From GCA-2688105 sp964499445 (lineage in GTDB: Bacteria > Chloroflexota > Dehalococcoidia > Dehalococcoidales > GCA-2688105): a DNA stretch of 45,641 nt. Shown here in pieces: positions 1 to 7,562 of this stretch. Under the pieces are notes generated by a model, which ran no database searches, was not told where the DNA came from, and was given only the letters and a program-made list of their open reading frames with translations. Made by a program: the position numbers and the translations under genes. The first letter of the stretch is position 1, and each line of letters opens with the position of its first letter. The stretch covers positions 1 through 45,641 of the forward strand of contig CAZCLE010000004.1 of NCBI GenBank assembly GCA_964499445.1, given 5' to 3'.

Positions 1-55
1 CCTAGGACACCGGCCTTTCAAGCCGGTAACAGCGATTCGAATTCGCTTGGGGGCA
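1..55 (+). tRNA. tRNA-Glu (anticodon TTC), 3' part
   Basis: The window opens inside a tRNA. The anticodon stem CCGGC/GCCGG (10-14, 22-26) holds a seven-base loop with anticodon TTC at 17-19. The T arm AGCGA-TTCGAAT-TCGCT follows, and the acceptor strand TGGGGGC with discriminator A ends at 55. The D arm start and 5' acceptor strand lie left of the window. CCA is not encoded. Confidence 0.93.
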
Positions 56-61
56 TTTTAA

Positions 62-108
62 TTTACCCTTTGGCGGGAGAGACGTTGAAAATAGAACCAA
101 AGGGTAAA
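62..108. repeat. Perfect 12-bp inverted repeat beside tRNA-Glu
   Basis: TTTACCCTTTGG at 62-73 is matched by its exact reverse complement at 97-108, with 23 bases between. It starts seven bases after the tRNA 3' end. No T-run follows on the plus strand, so it is not a typical intrinsic terminator. It could be an RNA processing hairpin or the remnant of an inserted element. The rest of 109-200 shows nothing recognisable. Confidence 0.6.
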
Positions 109-200
109 CAGTTAAGTCAACCGCTGGAAGGCAAGCTGGCAACCAGAGACAAGGGACAAATACGCATTGCTGGCGAATCTATGCCGTTAAGCCTAATTGG

Positions 201-563
201 TCAGAAGGCGAGAGCATCATCAACGGTAACTTTAACTACATGGTTTACCTTCATATCACGGGCGGCATATTCCTTAGTCAACCTGTCGAAAAGTTCTCCG
301 GAAGTCATTATTTCCGCCTTGCCCCAGATTCGGCACCCCTTCCTCGTAGACGGATTGAGGCATATAATCCCTATCTGAGGGTTTTCCTTAAGATTAGCAA
401 TGGTGCGCGGCGACCGGATATCAGCAAACACAAGATGCTCATCGTCAATGACCTGAAGAGACCCCTTCGCTGAGACGTTAGGTTGGCCGTCTTTATTTGC
501 AGTGGCTACCAGTGCTGGAGAACATTCAGCGACTGCCTTCTTGACCTCGTCCGACATTTTCAT
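201..563 (-). CDS. Pyridoxamine 5'-phosphate oxidase-fold flavoprotein
   Basis: This is a 120-residue protein of the small FMN-binding split-barrel (PNPOx-like) family. It shows the usual order: a short N-terminal helix, ALVATANKDGQPNVSAKG (strand, turn and phosphate-binding region), then FADIRSPRTIANLKENPQIG and a second barrel half. Full PdxH is about 200 residues, so this is one of the short family members of unknown substrate (flavin, F420, heme or none). The ATG at 561-563 is preceded by GAGGGAGG seven bases away, which fixes the start. It stands alone on the minus strand between two tRNA genes. Its physiological role cannot be read from the sequence. Confidence 0.82.
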   Translation of the reverse strand: MKMSDEVKKAVAECSPALVATANKDGQPNVSAKGSLQVIDDEHLVFADIRSPRTIANLKENPQIGIICLNPSTRKGCRIWGKAEIMTSGELFDRLTKEYAARDMKVNHVVKVTVDDALAF

Positions 564-745
564 AGTTGACCTCCCTCTATTAAATCTCCTACCGAAGTTA
601 GTTTTTCGTTTCGTTTATTCTGTTGGTCATTCTAAAAGTTATCTTATATCAGTTACAGTAATGAAGCACGCGGTGCTCGCAGTGGGAAGAGCCGTTTTGC
701 CCAAGAGCTTTGCCCATTGTCGAAGCTAGCTCTTCCTATCTAAAG

Positions 746-818
746 TGGGCGATACTGGACTTGAACCAGTGACCTCTTGCGTGTGAAGCAAGCGCTCTAA
801 CCACTGAGCTAACCGCCC
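746..818 (-). tRNA. tRNA-Val (anticodon CAC)
   Basis: The reverse strand reads acceptor GGGCGGT paired with ATCGCCC plus discriminator A, a D arm with TTAGCTCAGTGGTTAGAGC, anticodon stem CTTGC/GCAAG with loop TTCACAC (anticodon CAC), and T arm ACTGG-TTCAAGT-CCAGT. The total is 73 nt with every stem paired. No CCA is encoded. Confidence 0.95.
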
Positions 819-941
819 GTAATCATATATTTTAGTTCAGAAACTCCTATTTGTAAACTAGGGACTCTTGCTTCGTCAAGATTTTTCCCCGATATCGGAG
901 CTTTGCCTGTAGCGAGGAGCAAGTGTCGAAAATGCCGTATG

Positions 942-1397
942 TCAAATCTTTATTATCTCGGCCTTTATTTCATCGTCGATGGTCACTAGTCCAAAGGAGT
1001 CTCTGGCTCGGCCCGGGTTGAACAAAAGGCTTCCCCGGATATACTGATTAGCTGGCTGGTGGGAATGGCCGTAGATGATAAGCTCTACATCGCTAAACAT
1101 CTCTCTTACTCTACCGGCTATTCCCCGAGGCCCTCCCGAACCGTGGGTGAGCCCGATTCTTTTTCCGTTAACTACAAATAACTCCTTGGGTGGTAACATT
1201 CTCTTGAGTTCGTCTGAGTCCATGTTGCCGTGGACGGCTTTCACTTCACCTAATTTCCTGAGCCCCTCAAGCACCGCCCTTTCGGTGAAATCGCCGGCAT
1301 GGATAATGAGGTCTACCTCAGCTAGAGCTTTCCGAATTGGGTCTGGAACTTCAGAGAAGGAGTAGGCATGGGTATCAGAGATTACGCCGATTCTCAA
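942..1397 (-). CDS. YfcE/MJ0936-type metallophosphoesterase
   Basis: This calcineurin-like phosphoesterase has all five metal-binding blocks in order: SDTH (about residue 8), HAGD (33-36), HGNMD (about 58), THG, and GHSH near the C-terminus. It probably hydrolyses small phosphodiesters or nucleotides with a two-metal (Mn/Ni) site in the cytosol. At about 151 residues it matches the short YfcE-like subgroup. A TTG at 1397 is chosen as start because MRIGVISDTH is the usual N-terminus and AAAGGGGG lies eight bases upstream; a TTG at 1433 would add 12 unconserved residues. It is a single gene followed by tRNA-Val. Confidence 0.86.
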   Translation of the reverse strand: MRIGVISDTHAYSFSEVPDPIRKALAEVDLIIHAGDFTERAVLEGLRKLGEVKAVHGNMDSDELKRMLPPKELFVVNGKRIGLTHGSGGPRGIAGRVREMFSDVELIIYGHSHQPANQYIRGSLLFNPGRARDSFGLVTIDDEIKAEIIKI

Positions 1398-1552
1398 TGA
1401 GTGCCCCCTTTCATCCTCTCCAGGGTTAACCAACCTGGCTATATTTTACTCTATCTTAGGGAGTGAACTCTACCCGCAGGGCATTTTGGTTTATATGATA
1501 TAATTGAATGCAAATACCTCAATGATGGGCGAAGGGTAGCGGAGGAGAAGTG

Positions 1553-2611
1553 ATGAAGGCAGTCATCCTCGTGGGTGGGGAAGGAACAAGGCTGCGTCCC
1601 CTGACCTGCAACATACCAAAGGCAATGGTGCCTATCTTGAACCGGCCCTTCTTGGAACACATGGCAGGCTACCTTAAGGAGCACGGTGTGGAAGATATTA
1701 TCCTGGCTATGGGTTCTCTTCCTGACCCAATCCAAAGCTATTTTGGCGATGGCACCAAATTTGGGATTAGGATGACCTATCTGGTAGAGGAATCGCCGTT
1801 GGGCACAGCCGGGGCAGTGAAAAATGCTGAGGCATTTCTTGATGAGCCGTTCTTCGTTTTCAATGGCGATGTCCTGACTGAGATAGACCTGACGGCTATG
1901 ATGAGACGCCACCAGGAAATAGGGACTAAAGTAAGCATAGCGCTTACGTCGGTGGACAACCCCACCATTTATGGCGTGGTGGAGACCGATGCCGAGGGTA
2001 CGGTAAAGCGCTTTATAGAGAAGCCAAGCCGGGATGAAGTGACCAGCAACATGATAAATGCCGGTATATATATCCTGGAACCTGAGGTTCTGGGACATGT
2101 CCCGGTGGCAACTCCCTTCATGTTCGAGCATCACCTTTTCCCGCGGCTCCTTGAGATGGGTGAGGTTATCTTGAGCTATCCCTCTGATGCCTACTGGATT
2201 GACACCGGCACGCCGGAGAAGTATCTTAAGGCACATCATGACCTGCTTTTGAGGTGGGGTGACCGGGGTATTCGGCTCGGTAGAGGAAGCAAAATCCATT
2301 CTACAGCTCGGATTGAAGGACCGGTGCTGGTCGGTGAAGAGTGTGTTGTTGCTGAGGATGCGCAGGTCAAAGGCCCCACCGTTCTGGGGCCAAGGTGTGA
2401 GGTGGCTAAAGGTGCCGTTGTAGAAGGGTCAGTGCTGTGGCACGACTCAAAAGTAGGTGAGGGAGCGATACTGAGAAATTGCATTGCTGGCTCCCATAGC
2501 TGTGTTCAAAGCGGTAGCCCTGTTCTTGATAGCTGTGTTCTGGGTGATAATGTAACTGTGGACAGGGGAAACCGGCTGGCTAAGGGTGCCCGGGTCTGGC
2601 CTGAAAGCTGA
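1553..2611 (+). CDS. Sugar-nucleotide pyrophosphorylase with left-handed beta-helix tail
   Basis: The N-terminal half is a nucleotidyltransferase: LVGGEGTRLRPLT (residues 6-18, nucleotide-binding signature), IPKAMVPI, ESPLGTAGA, FNGDV (metal-binding Asp) and FIEKP. From about residue 245 the protein has hexapeptide repeats (IEGPVLVGEECVVAED and similar), as in mannose-1-phosphate guanylyltransferase or glucose-1-phosphate thymidylyltransferase homologues. It makes NDP-sugars for glycans or compatible solutes; the base and sugar cannot be decided. GGAGG at 1541-1545 favours the ATG at 1553 over the GTG at 1550. A TATAAT lies near 1497. It is convergent with feoB. Confidence 0.85.
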   Translation: MKAVILVGGEGTRLRPLTCNIPKAMVPILNRPFLEHMAGYLKEHGVEDIILAMGSLPDPIQSYFGDGTKFGIRMTYLVEESPLGTAGAVKNAEAFLDEPFFVFNGDVLTEIDLTAMMRRHQEIGTKVSIALTSVDNPTIYGVVETDAEGTVKRFIEKPSRDEVTSNMINAGIYILEPEVLGHVPVATPFMFEHHLFPRLLEMGEVILSYPSDAYWIDTGTPEKYLKAHHDLLLRWGDRGIRLGRGSKIHSTARIEGPVLVGEECVVAEDAQVKGPTVLGPRCEVAKGAVVEGSVLWHDSKVGEGAILRNCIAGSHSCVQSGSPVLDSCVLGDNVTVDRGNRLAKGARVWPES

Positions 2612-2651
2612 CCAAAAAGAGGTTATAGCAGCTTTTCTCCTCCTTTGGTCA
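2609..2651. terminator. Hairpin between convergent genes
   Basis: TGACCAAA (2609-2616) pairs with TTTGGTCA (2644-2651), and GAGG (2619-2622) pairs with CCTC (2639-2642). The hairpin overlaps both stop codons of the convergent pyrophosphorylase and feoB genes. There is no long T-run, so it may act as a bidirectional 3'-end stabiliser rather than a classical terminator. Confidence 0.55.
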
Positions 2652-3989
2652 CGCTATAAACAACCTTCCGATTTGAAAGATGAGGGTAGCCGCTATCCAG
2701 GCAATGGCAGTGGTATAGACGGCGGCAAATCCAGTCCACTTCCATGAGTTAGTCTCACTCCGGATAGTGCCGAGAGCGGCAACGCAGGGGGCATAGAGCA
2801 GGCAAAAGACCATAAAAGCGAAAGCAATCAGTGGCGTCCAGCCCAGCTGGGCAGCAATAGCGCCGCCTAAAATTCCCTCCTCAGCGGCAAATATGGCGCC
2901 CATAGTGCCCACCACCACCTCTTTAGCCAGGAAGCCGAAGGCGAGGCTGACCGCTGACTGCCACTGACCGAAGCCGCAGGGAGCAAATATGGGGGCGATG
3001 AAGCTGCCAATCTGACCAATTACGCTCTCAGCGCTGGCATACTCTACCCCCCAGGGCAGGCTGCTCAGGAGCCAGACCAGCACTACGATGCCAAAGATGA
3101 CGGTTCCCGCCCTGATTAAGAAATGCCTTCCCCGCTCCCACATATGCACCAGCACCCCGGTTACAGTCGGCAGGCGGTAAGGCGGTAATTCCATAACGAA
3201 GTGGCCGCTGGGACCCTTAAGGATACTCTTACGGAGCACCAGCGCCATGATGATGGCGATGATAATCCCGATGAGATATATGGAGAAGACCACTAGCCCC
3301 TGGTTAGCCGTGAAAAAGGCACCGGCCAGGAGTATGTAGATAGGGAGCCTGGCGCCGCAGGACATAAAGGGGTTAATTAAGATGGTGGTCAGCCTGTCCT
3401 TGGGGTTCTCTATAGTGCGGCAGGCCATAATCGCCGGGATATTGCAGCCAAAGCCCAGAATCATGGGAATGAAGGAACGACCATGAAGCCCGATTCTGTG
3501 CATCAATCGGTCCATAATGAAGGCAGCCCGAGCCATATAGCCGCAGTCCTCCAGGATGGCAATGGCAATGAATAGTAGGAATATCGGCGGAACAAAGATA
3601 AGCACCGAGCCGACACCGCCGATAAGACCGTCAGCCAGCAGTGAGCCCAGCCAGTCAGGAGAGACGCCGGCAGCATATCCTCCCAGCCAGCCAAAGAACT
3701 GGTCAATCCAGCCCATGAATGGCGCCGACAGGGTGAAGACAAACTGGAACATCCCATACATTAACGCCAGAAATAGAGGGATACCCAGCCAGCGGTTGAC
3801 CACTACATTATCAATGTTATCAGAGAGGGTAATCCGCTCAATAGGAGGCTTCTTTAGTACCTCCCTGAGCAGTCCGCTAATGAAGCCGTATCTTTCCTCA
3901 GCAATTACCGTTTCCGCATCATCACCCAAAATGCCCCGGAGATGGGCAACACTCCTGTCCTTAGCCTGGAGAATCTCTTCCCGGCTCAT
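2649..3989 (-). CDS. feoB: FeoB membrane permease half
   Basis: These 446 residues carry the Fe2+ permease part of FeoB without the GTPase domain. Two gate regions are visible: GFGCNIPAIMACRT...NPFMSCGARLP and FLAKEVVVGTMGAIF...YAPCVAALGTI, both with the conserved cysteines. Many hydrophobic segments surround them, and the C-terminus ends in a final membrane helix. The ATG overlaps the stop of the GTPase ORF in an ATGA junction (3986-3989), so translation is probably coupled. FeoB is normally a single chain of about 650-770 residues; the two halves here sum to 675. The N-terminal stretch before the first helix fits the linker of intact FeoB. The protein should sit in the cytoplasmic membrane and import ferrous iron. 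Confidence 0.93.
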   Translation of the reverse strand: MSREEILQAKDRSVAHLRGILGDDAETVIAEERYGFISGLLREVLKKPPIERITLSDNIDNVVVNRWLGIPLFLALMYGMFQFVFTLSAPFMGWIDQFFGWLGGYAAGVSPDWLGSLLADGLIGGVGSVLIFVPPIFLLFIAIAILEDCGYMARAAFIMDRLMHRIGLHGRSFIPMILGFGCNIPAIMACRTIENPKDRLTTILINPFMSCGARLPIYILLAGAFFTANQGLVVFSIYLIGIIIAIIMALVLRKSILKGPSGHFVMELPPYRLPTVTGVLVHMWERGRHFLIRAGTVIFGIVVLVWLLSSLPWGVEYASAESVIGQIGSFIAPIFAPCGFGQWQSAVSLAFGFLAKEVVVGTMGAIFAAEEGILGGAIAAQLGWTPLIAFAFMVFCLLYAPCVAALGTIRSETNSWKWTGFAAVYTTAIAWIAATLIFQIGRLFIA

Positions 3990-4675
3990 AGTTTACTCTC
4001 TATCTTCTGGAGCACCTCCTTATCCTCTTCAAGGAGCTTTATCGCCAGCCACCTCGGAGGAAACTGGTGCGAGAGCTTTTCATCACGAGAAATGATTTCC
4101 TCCAGCTCGTTAATGTGTTCCTCAAGTTCACTTCCGTAGTAGAGCTTAATCTTTTTGTTATTTGTTTTACCGTCAAGGGTGTTTACTATTTGCTTGAGTA
4201 ACTCCTCGGTACCTTCCTTACGGGAGGCTACCATGGGCACCACCGGCGCCCCTAAAAGGTCGGAGAGCTGGTCAACATCAATCCGGTAGTCCCGGGATTT
4301 AGCCATGTCGGTCATGTTCAAGGCGACCACCAGGTTGACTTCCAGCTCGATTAGTTGCACGGTGAGGTAGAGATTTCGCTCCAGGCTTGAGGCATCAACA
4401 ATGTCCACCACCGCCTCTGGTTTCTCGTCGACGATGAAATTTCTGGCGATAATCTCATCGGGGGAATAAGCGGTAAGGCTATAGACACCGGGCAGGTCGA
4501 CTACCTTGAGGTGATAGCCTTGATAACTACAGGTTCCCTCCTTTTTCTCCACGGTAACCCCGGGCCAGTTCCCTACGTGCTGGCGGGCTCCGGTCAGATT
4601 GTTAAACACCGTGGTCTTGCCCGAATTGGGGTTGCCAGCCAGGGCAATAACTCTCTCTTTTTTGGCCGTGTTCAC
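3986..4675 (-). CDS. feoB: FeoB GTPase (G) domain as a separate protein
   Basis: This 229-residue protein has the G motifs of NFeoB: P-loop GNPNSGKT (14-21), VVDLPGVYS (G3), ALNMTD (G4) and SRKEG (G5), followed by a helical domain ending PPRWLAIKLLEEDKEV. It stops just before the permease, which starts in the overlapping frame. It should bind GTP at the membrane and act with the separate permease half. Its ATG overlaps the stop of the upstream feoA by 4 bp (4672-4675). All four feo genes abut or overlap, so they form one operon. A recent frameshift is possible, but the clean ATGA coupling argues for a functional split. Confidence 0.93.
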   Translation of the reverse strand: MNTAKKERVIALAGNPNSGKTTVFNNLTGARQHVGNWPGVTVEKKEGTCSYQGYHLKVVDLPGVYSLTAYSPDEIIARNFIVDEKPEAVVDIVDASSLERNLYLTVQLIELEVNLVVALNMTDMAKSRDYRIDVDQLSDLLGAPVVPMVASRKEGTEELLKQIVNTLDGKTNNKKIKLYYGSELEEHINELEEIISRDEKLSHQFPPRWLAIKLLEEDKEVLQKIESKL

Positions 4676-4905
4676 ATCTCCTTCACCACGATTTTCTGAG
4701 CTATGCCCCGACCCAGGGCTACCCTCGACCCTCTGAGGTCAATGAGCACCGGACCGGACATCTGACCGTTTATGACCCTTATCTGGACGCCGAGAGTAAG
4801 TCCCATATCGGCAAGTCTTTTTTGTAGTCTCCGGCCATCTCTAACCTCGGTTACCGTTACCAGCTTACCGGGTACGACCATGGCTAGCGGCATATCTTGA
4901 TTCAT
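4672..4905 (-). CDS. feoA: FeoA-type protein (second copy)
   Basis: This 77-residue SH3-like FeoA domain protein has LVTVTEVRDGRRLQKRLADMGL and VLIDLRGSRVALGRGIAQKIVV, the family pattern. FeoA is a small cytosolic partner thought to bind FeoB and tune its GTPase activity. The ATG follows directly after the TAG of the first feoA with no gap, and its own stop overlaps feoB. The two FeoA copies differ clearly in sequence, so this is not a very recent duplication. Confidence 0.9.
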   Translation of the reverse strand: MNQDMPLAMVVPGKLVTVTEVRDGRRLQKRLADMGLTLGVQIRVINGQMSGPVLIDLRGSRVALGRGIAQKIVVKEM

Positions 4906-5139
4906 CTAAGTTGCCTCCACCTGAATACTGGCCGCCTCTTGCTTACGCAGTGACAGGTTGTATCCCTTGACCTTAATCTCAATAGGGTCTCCCAGCGGGG
5001 CTACCCTCTCCATCTTGACTTCACTCCCGGACACCACCCCCATATCTAGAAGCCGTCGGCGGATACTTCCTCCGCCGCCAATCTTTACGATTCTACCCTT
5101 CTCACCACACTTCAAGTCATTTAGCGTCTTCACTGTCAT
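4906..5139 (-). CDS. feoA: FeoA-type protein (first copy)
   Basis: This is the first gene of the feo operon: a 77-residue SH3-like FeoA domain with RIVKIGGGGSIRRRLLDMGVVSGSEV and IEIKVKGYNLSLRKQEAASIQV. It probably binds the FeoB G domain. The ATG at 5137-5139 has GGAGGG upstream at 5150-5155. An inverted repeat resembling the one in front of the DtxR-family gene lies about 75 bp upstream, suggesting iron- or manganese-dependent repression. Confidence 0.91.
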   Translation of the reverse strand: MTVKTLNDLKCGEKGRIVKIGGGGSIRRRLLDMGVVSGSEVKMERVAPLGDPIEIKVKGYNLSLRKQEAASIQVEAT

Positions 5140-5189
5140 CTATTTATTACCCTCCGTTTTAACCCCCAGCTCAATTGGGGCTAACTTTC

Positions 5190-5231
5190 TTCTCTTGTTA
5201 TTATCGCCCGATTAGTTAGTCTCGTCTAACT
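5190..5231 (-). promoter_or_regulatory. feo operon promoter with DtxR-type operator
   Basis: The perfect 6-bp inverted repeat AGTTAG-TCTCGT-CTAACT lies at 5214-5231. On the minus strand TTAGAC, inside the repeat, can serve as a -35 box, with GATAAT 18 bases downstream as -10. A bound repressor would cover the -35. The core GTTAGTCTCGT recurs in front of the DtxR-family gene at 5773-5796. Confidence 0.68.
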
Positions 5232-5250
5232 CCTTTGTGCTAAAAAAAAT

Positions 5251-5742
5251 TTAGCCTTTTCTGTCACTTTCTCTCTGGCATGTGATGACACATTCCTTGG
5301 GGAACTTGCCATGCTCAAGGTAATAGTTAAAGTTCTTCAGCCAGTCAGGCTCCCCTTGTGGTCGGTTCAACACAAATTCTACAAACTTCGTCAGCCTCTC
5401 CGATGTAACCGGGCTGACAGTGTGCTCCATCTTGCAGGCATCACTGGCCGCTACCTCCGGGTCAACCTTCAGTATTTCAGCCAGGAAGTGGCGTAGTGTC
5501 TCGTGGCGGTGAAATACATCCTGAGCTATCCTTTCTCCTTTGGCGGTAAGCTTGGCCTGTCCATACCTTTCATGCTCTATAAGCCCTTCTTGAGCCAGCT
5601 TGGTCAGGGCAGAGGTAACACTGGACTTCTTCACTCCCCGAGCCTTGCTGATTTCGGTTACCCTGGCCGCCTTGTCCCCCTCGCTGAGCAAGACTATGGT
5701 CTCAAGATAATCTTCCATACTGGCGCTTTGTTCTTTTTCCAC
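5251..5742 (-). CDS. DtxR/MntR-family metal-dependent repressor
   Basis: The protein has 163 residues. Residues 8-75 form a winged helix: EDYLETIVLLSEGD, then VTEISKARGVKKSSVTSALTKLAQEGLIEHERYG, then LTAKGERIA. The dimerisation and metal domain follows, with HRHETLRHFLAEIL and ACKMEH, which carry the expected His, Cys and Glu ligands. It lacks the C-terminal SH3 domain of long DtxR/IdeR, as MntR does. It should bind DNA when loaded with Fe2+ or Mn2+. A consensus promoter and an 8-8-8 inverted repeat lie upstream, and a similar repeat precedes the feo operon just downstream, so it most likely controls both itself and feo. Confidence 0.92.
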   Translation of the reverse strand: MEKEQSASMEDYLETIVLLSEGDKAARVTEISKARGVKKSSVTSALTKLAQEGLIEHERYGQAKLTAKGERIAQDVFHRHETLRHFLAEILKVDPEVAASDACKMEHTVSPVTSERLTKFVEFVLNRPQGEPDWLKNFNYYLEHGKFPKECVITCQRESDRKG

Positions 5743-5772
5743 GGCAAACCCCGTTAAAATTTATAGTTTTAT

Positions 5773-5796
5773 AAATGTTAAACGAGACTAACATTT
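5773..5796 (-). promoter_or_regulatory. Autoregulatory operator of the DtxR-family gene
   Basis: AAATGTTA (5773-5780) and TAACATTT (5789-5796) are perfect 8-bp arms around AACGAGAC. The minus strand contains GTTAGTCTCGTTTAAC, matching GTTAGTCTCGTCTAAC of the feo operator at 15 of 16 positions. The site starts right after the -10 box and covers the expected transcription start. Confidence 0.75.
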
Positions 5797-5797
5797 C

Positions 5798-5826
5798 AGT
5801 ATAATATAACCCTCAATTCTTGTCAA
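5798..5826 (-). promoter_or_regulatory. Sigma-70 promoter of the DtxR-family gene
   Basis: On the minus strand TTGACA (5826-5821) is followed after exactly 17 bases by TATACT (5803-5798). Transcription would begin near 5791, inside the operator. The remaining gene-free DNA (5830-6082) holds one hairpin repeat and no other clear signal. Confidence 0.82.
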
Positions 5827-5909
5827 ATCCTGTCTAAATCTAGCGGCCAGATAATAATTTTGTCTATTGGCATAGCCTAATGTTCCTCCAGTTGTTTATT
5901 AAATGAATC

Positions 5910-5987
5910 AAAAGGGGCGAAGCCCCTTTAAAAATTCCGTTCCCTCTCCCTTTCATAAGGGGAGAGGGATAAAGGGTGAGGGGTTGA
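5910..5987 (-). repeat. Two-hairpin intergenic repeat
   Basis: The copy reads AAAGGGGC-GAA-GCCCCTTT (5911-5929), a short spacer, then a CCCTCTCC...GGGGAGAGGG hairpin and a tail GGGTGAGGGGTT. It is in the opposite orientation to the copies at 18487, 19364 and 19979. The closest relative is at 29763-29840, also in this orientation. Confidence 0.8.
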
Positions 5988-6082
5988 TACACAATCTCTA
6001 TATTCCTCTCGCTTGATACTGGAGGGTCTCCAGTGTAAAATTAAGGTCATCTTTGGAAGTTAAAGATTTAATTTGTCGAGAT

Positions 6083-7507
6083 ATGGAGATGATGAGAAAA
6101 ACTAAGATAGTGGGCACTATCGGACCGGCCAGCAGCTCAAGCCGGATACTGGAAAAGCTAGCCCGAGCTGGGATGAACGTGGCTCGCCTGAATTTCTCAC
6201 ATGGTACCCATGAAGAGCATACTAAGTCCATCCAGGCTATCCGCGATGTTTCGGCAAGATTAGGCATACCATTGGCTATTTTACAAGACCTGCCAGGACC
6301 CAAGCTAAGAACCGGTAGATTGGAGAAAAAGGAGGTATGGCTGAAGGAGGGTGATGATTTTTGTCTGACTGGTGAGCCAATCATAGGCAATGAGCACCGG
6401 GTGTCGGTAAACTTTCCCGCCTTTCTTAACGACCTTAATCATGGCGACTCCGTCTTTCTCAATGATGGCGCCATTCAACTAGAGGTAATAGCTACTACTG
6501 ATATTGAAGTCAAATGTGAGGTGGTTGTTGGTGGATTACTGGCTGTGAATAAGGGGATTAATGTCCCGGGGGTGAGACTAAACATACCCTCTATTACTAG
6601 TGGAGACCTGGCCGATTTAGCCTTTGGTCTGGAGCAGGGCGTAGATTTTGTCGCCGTCTCCTTCGTACGTGAATCATCTGATATTGTGCGAGTGAAGCAG
6701 TTTTTACGGGAAAAAGGGGCAGATGTGCCCCTTATTGCTAAGGTCGAGAAACATGAGGCAGTGGATGATATTGATAATATTATTGCTGAAGCTGATGGCA
6801 TAATGGTAGCTCGTGGCGACTTGGGGGTAGAAATGCCGTTAAAAAAGGTGCCGACAATCCAGAAGAGGATTATACGTAAATGTAATCAAGCGGGTAAGCC
6901 GGTTATTGTAGCTACTCAGATGCTGGAGTCAATGATAAACTCGATACGACCCACTCGGGCTGAGGTTAGTGATGTTGCCAACGCTATTTTTGATGGCGCC
7001 GACGCCGTTATGCTCTCCGGTGAAACCGCTATCGGTAGATACCCGGTAGAAACGGTTACCATGATGGCGCATATTGCCACCGAGGTTGAGAAGGCATTGC
7101 CCTATAAACATATTTTACTGGAGAAGGGAGAGCGGGTTATACCTCAAACCGATGATGCCATAAGCTATGCCGCCTGCCACATATCTCAGCAGCTCGGGGC
7201 GGCGTGTATCGTAGCTTATACCAGTTCCGGGAGTACCGCCCTACGCATCTCTAAATATCGTCCTGAAGCCCCTATCTTGGCCATTACCCCTAATGCTAAT
7301 GTTGCTAGGCGGCTTATACTCAGCTGGGGGGTGAACCCCTATCTGGCGACTGAGCTGGTCAACGTGGAGGATATCTTTCATGGAGCCGCCCAATTATCAC
7401 TTAAAATCGGCATGGCCAAAAGCGGTGAACTGGTGATTATTTCCGCTGGTATTCCTATGGGAGTGCCCGGCAGAACCAACCTAATCAAGGTTCAGCGGGT
7501 CGAGTAA
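6083..7507 (+). CDS. pyk: Pyruvate kinase
   Basis: This is the last step of glycolysis: PEP plus ADP to pyruvate plus ATP, cytosolic. The sequence has RKTKIVGTIGPASSS at the N-terminus, LNFSHG, the catalytic-lysine region VPLIAKVEKHEAV, MVARGDLGVEMP (Mg/PEP site), ATQMLESM and MLSGETAIGRYPVE, followed by a C-terminal allosteric domain. Length is about 474 residues, normal for the form without the extra PEP-utiliser domain. The start is uncertain: ATGs at 6083, 6089 and 6092 and a TTG at 6053 are in frame, and none has an ideal SD. Confidence 0.95.
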   Translation: MEMMRKTKIVGTIGPASSSSRILEKLARAGMNVARLNFSHGTHEEHTKSIQAIRDVSARLGIPLAILQDLPGPKLRTGRLEKKEVWLKEGDDFCLTGEPIIGNEHRVSVNFPAFLNDLNHGDSVFLNDGAIQLEVIATTDIEVKCEVVVGGLLAVNKGINVPGVRLNIPSITSGDLADLAFGLEQGVDFVAVSFVRESSDIVRVKQFLREKGADVPLIAKVEKHEAVDDIDNIIAEADGIMVARGDLGVEMPLKKVPTIQKRIIRKCNQAGKPVIVATQMLESMINSIRPTRAEVSDVANAIFDGADAVMLSGETAIGRYPVETVTMMAHIATEVEKALPYKHILLEKGERVIPQTDDAISYAACHISQQLGAACIVAYTSSGSTALRISKYRPEAPILAITPNANVARRLILSWGVNPYLATELVNVEDIFHGAAQLSLKIGMAKSGELVIISAGIPMGVPGRTNLIKVQRVE

Positions 7508-7562
7508 AAGGGTAAACACTCACTTATTCAGGTCAGTGGGGCTATACTGAAGTTGAGAGGTC

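Noticed and set aside
1451..2299. Long minus-strand open frame opposite the pyrophosphorylase gene
   Set aside because: It lies fully over a gene with all family motifs and its translation has no recognisable domain; it is an antisense shadow.
5240..5256. Intrinsic terminator at the end of the DtxR-family gene
   Set aside because: GCTAAA/TTTAGC with a T-rich loop is short and overlaps the stop codon; too weak to call.
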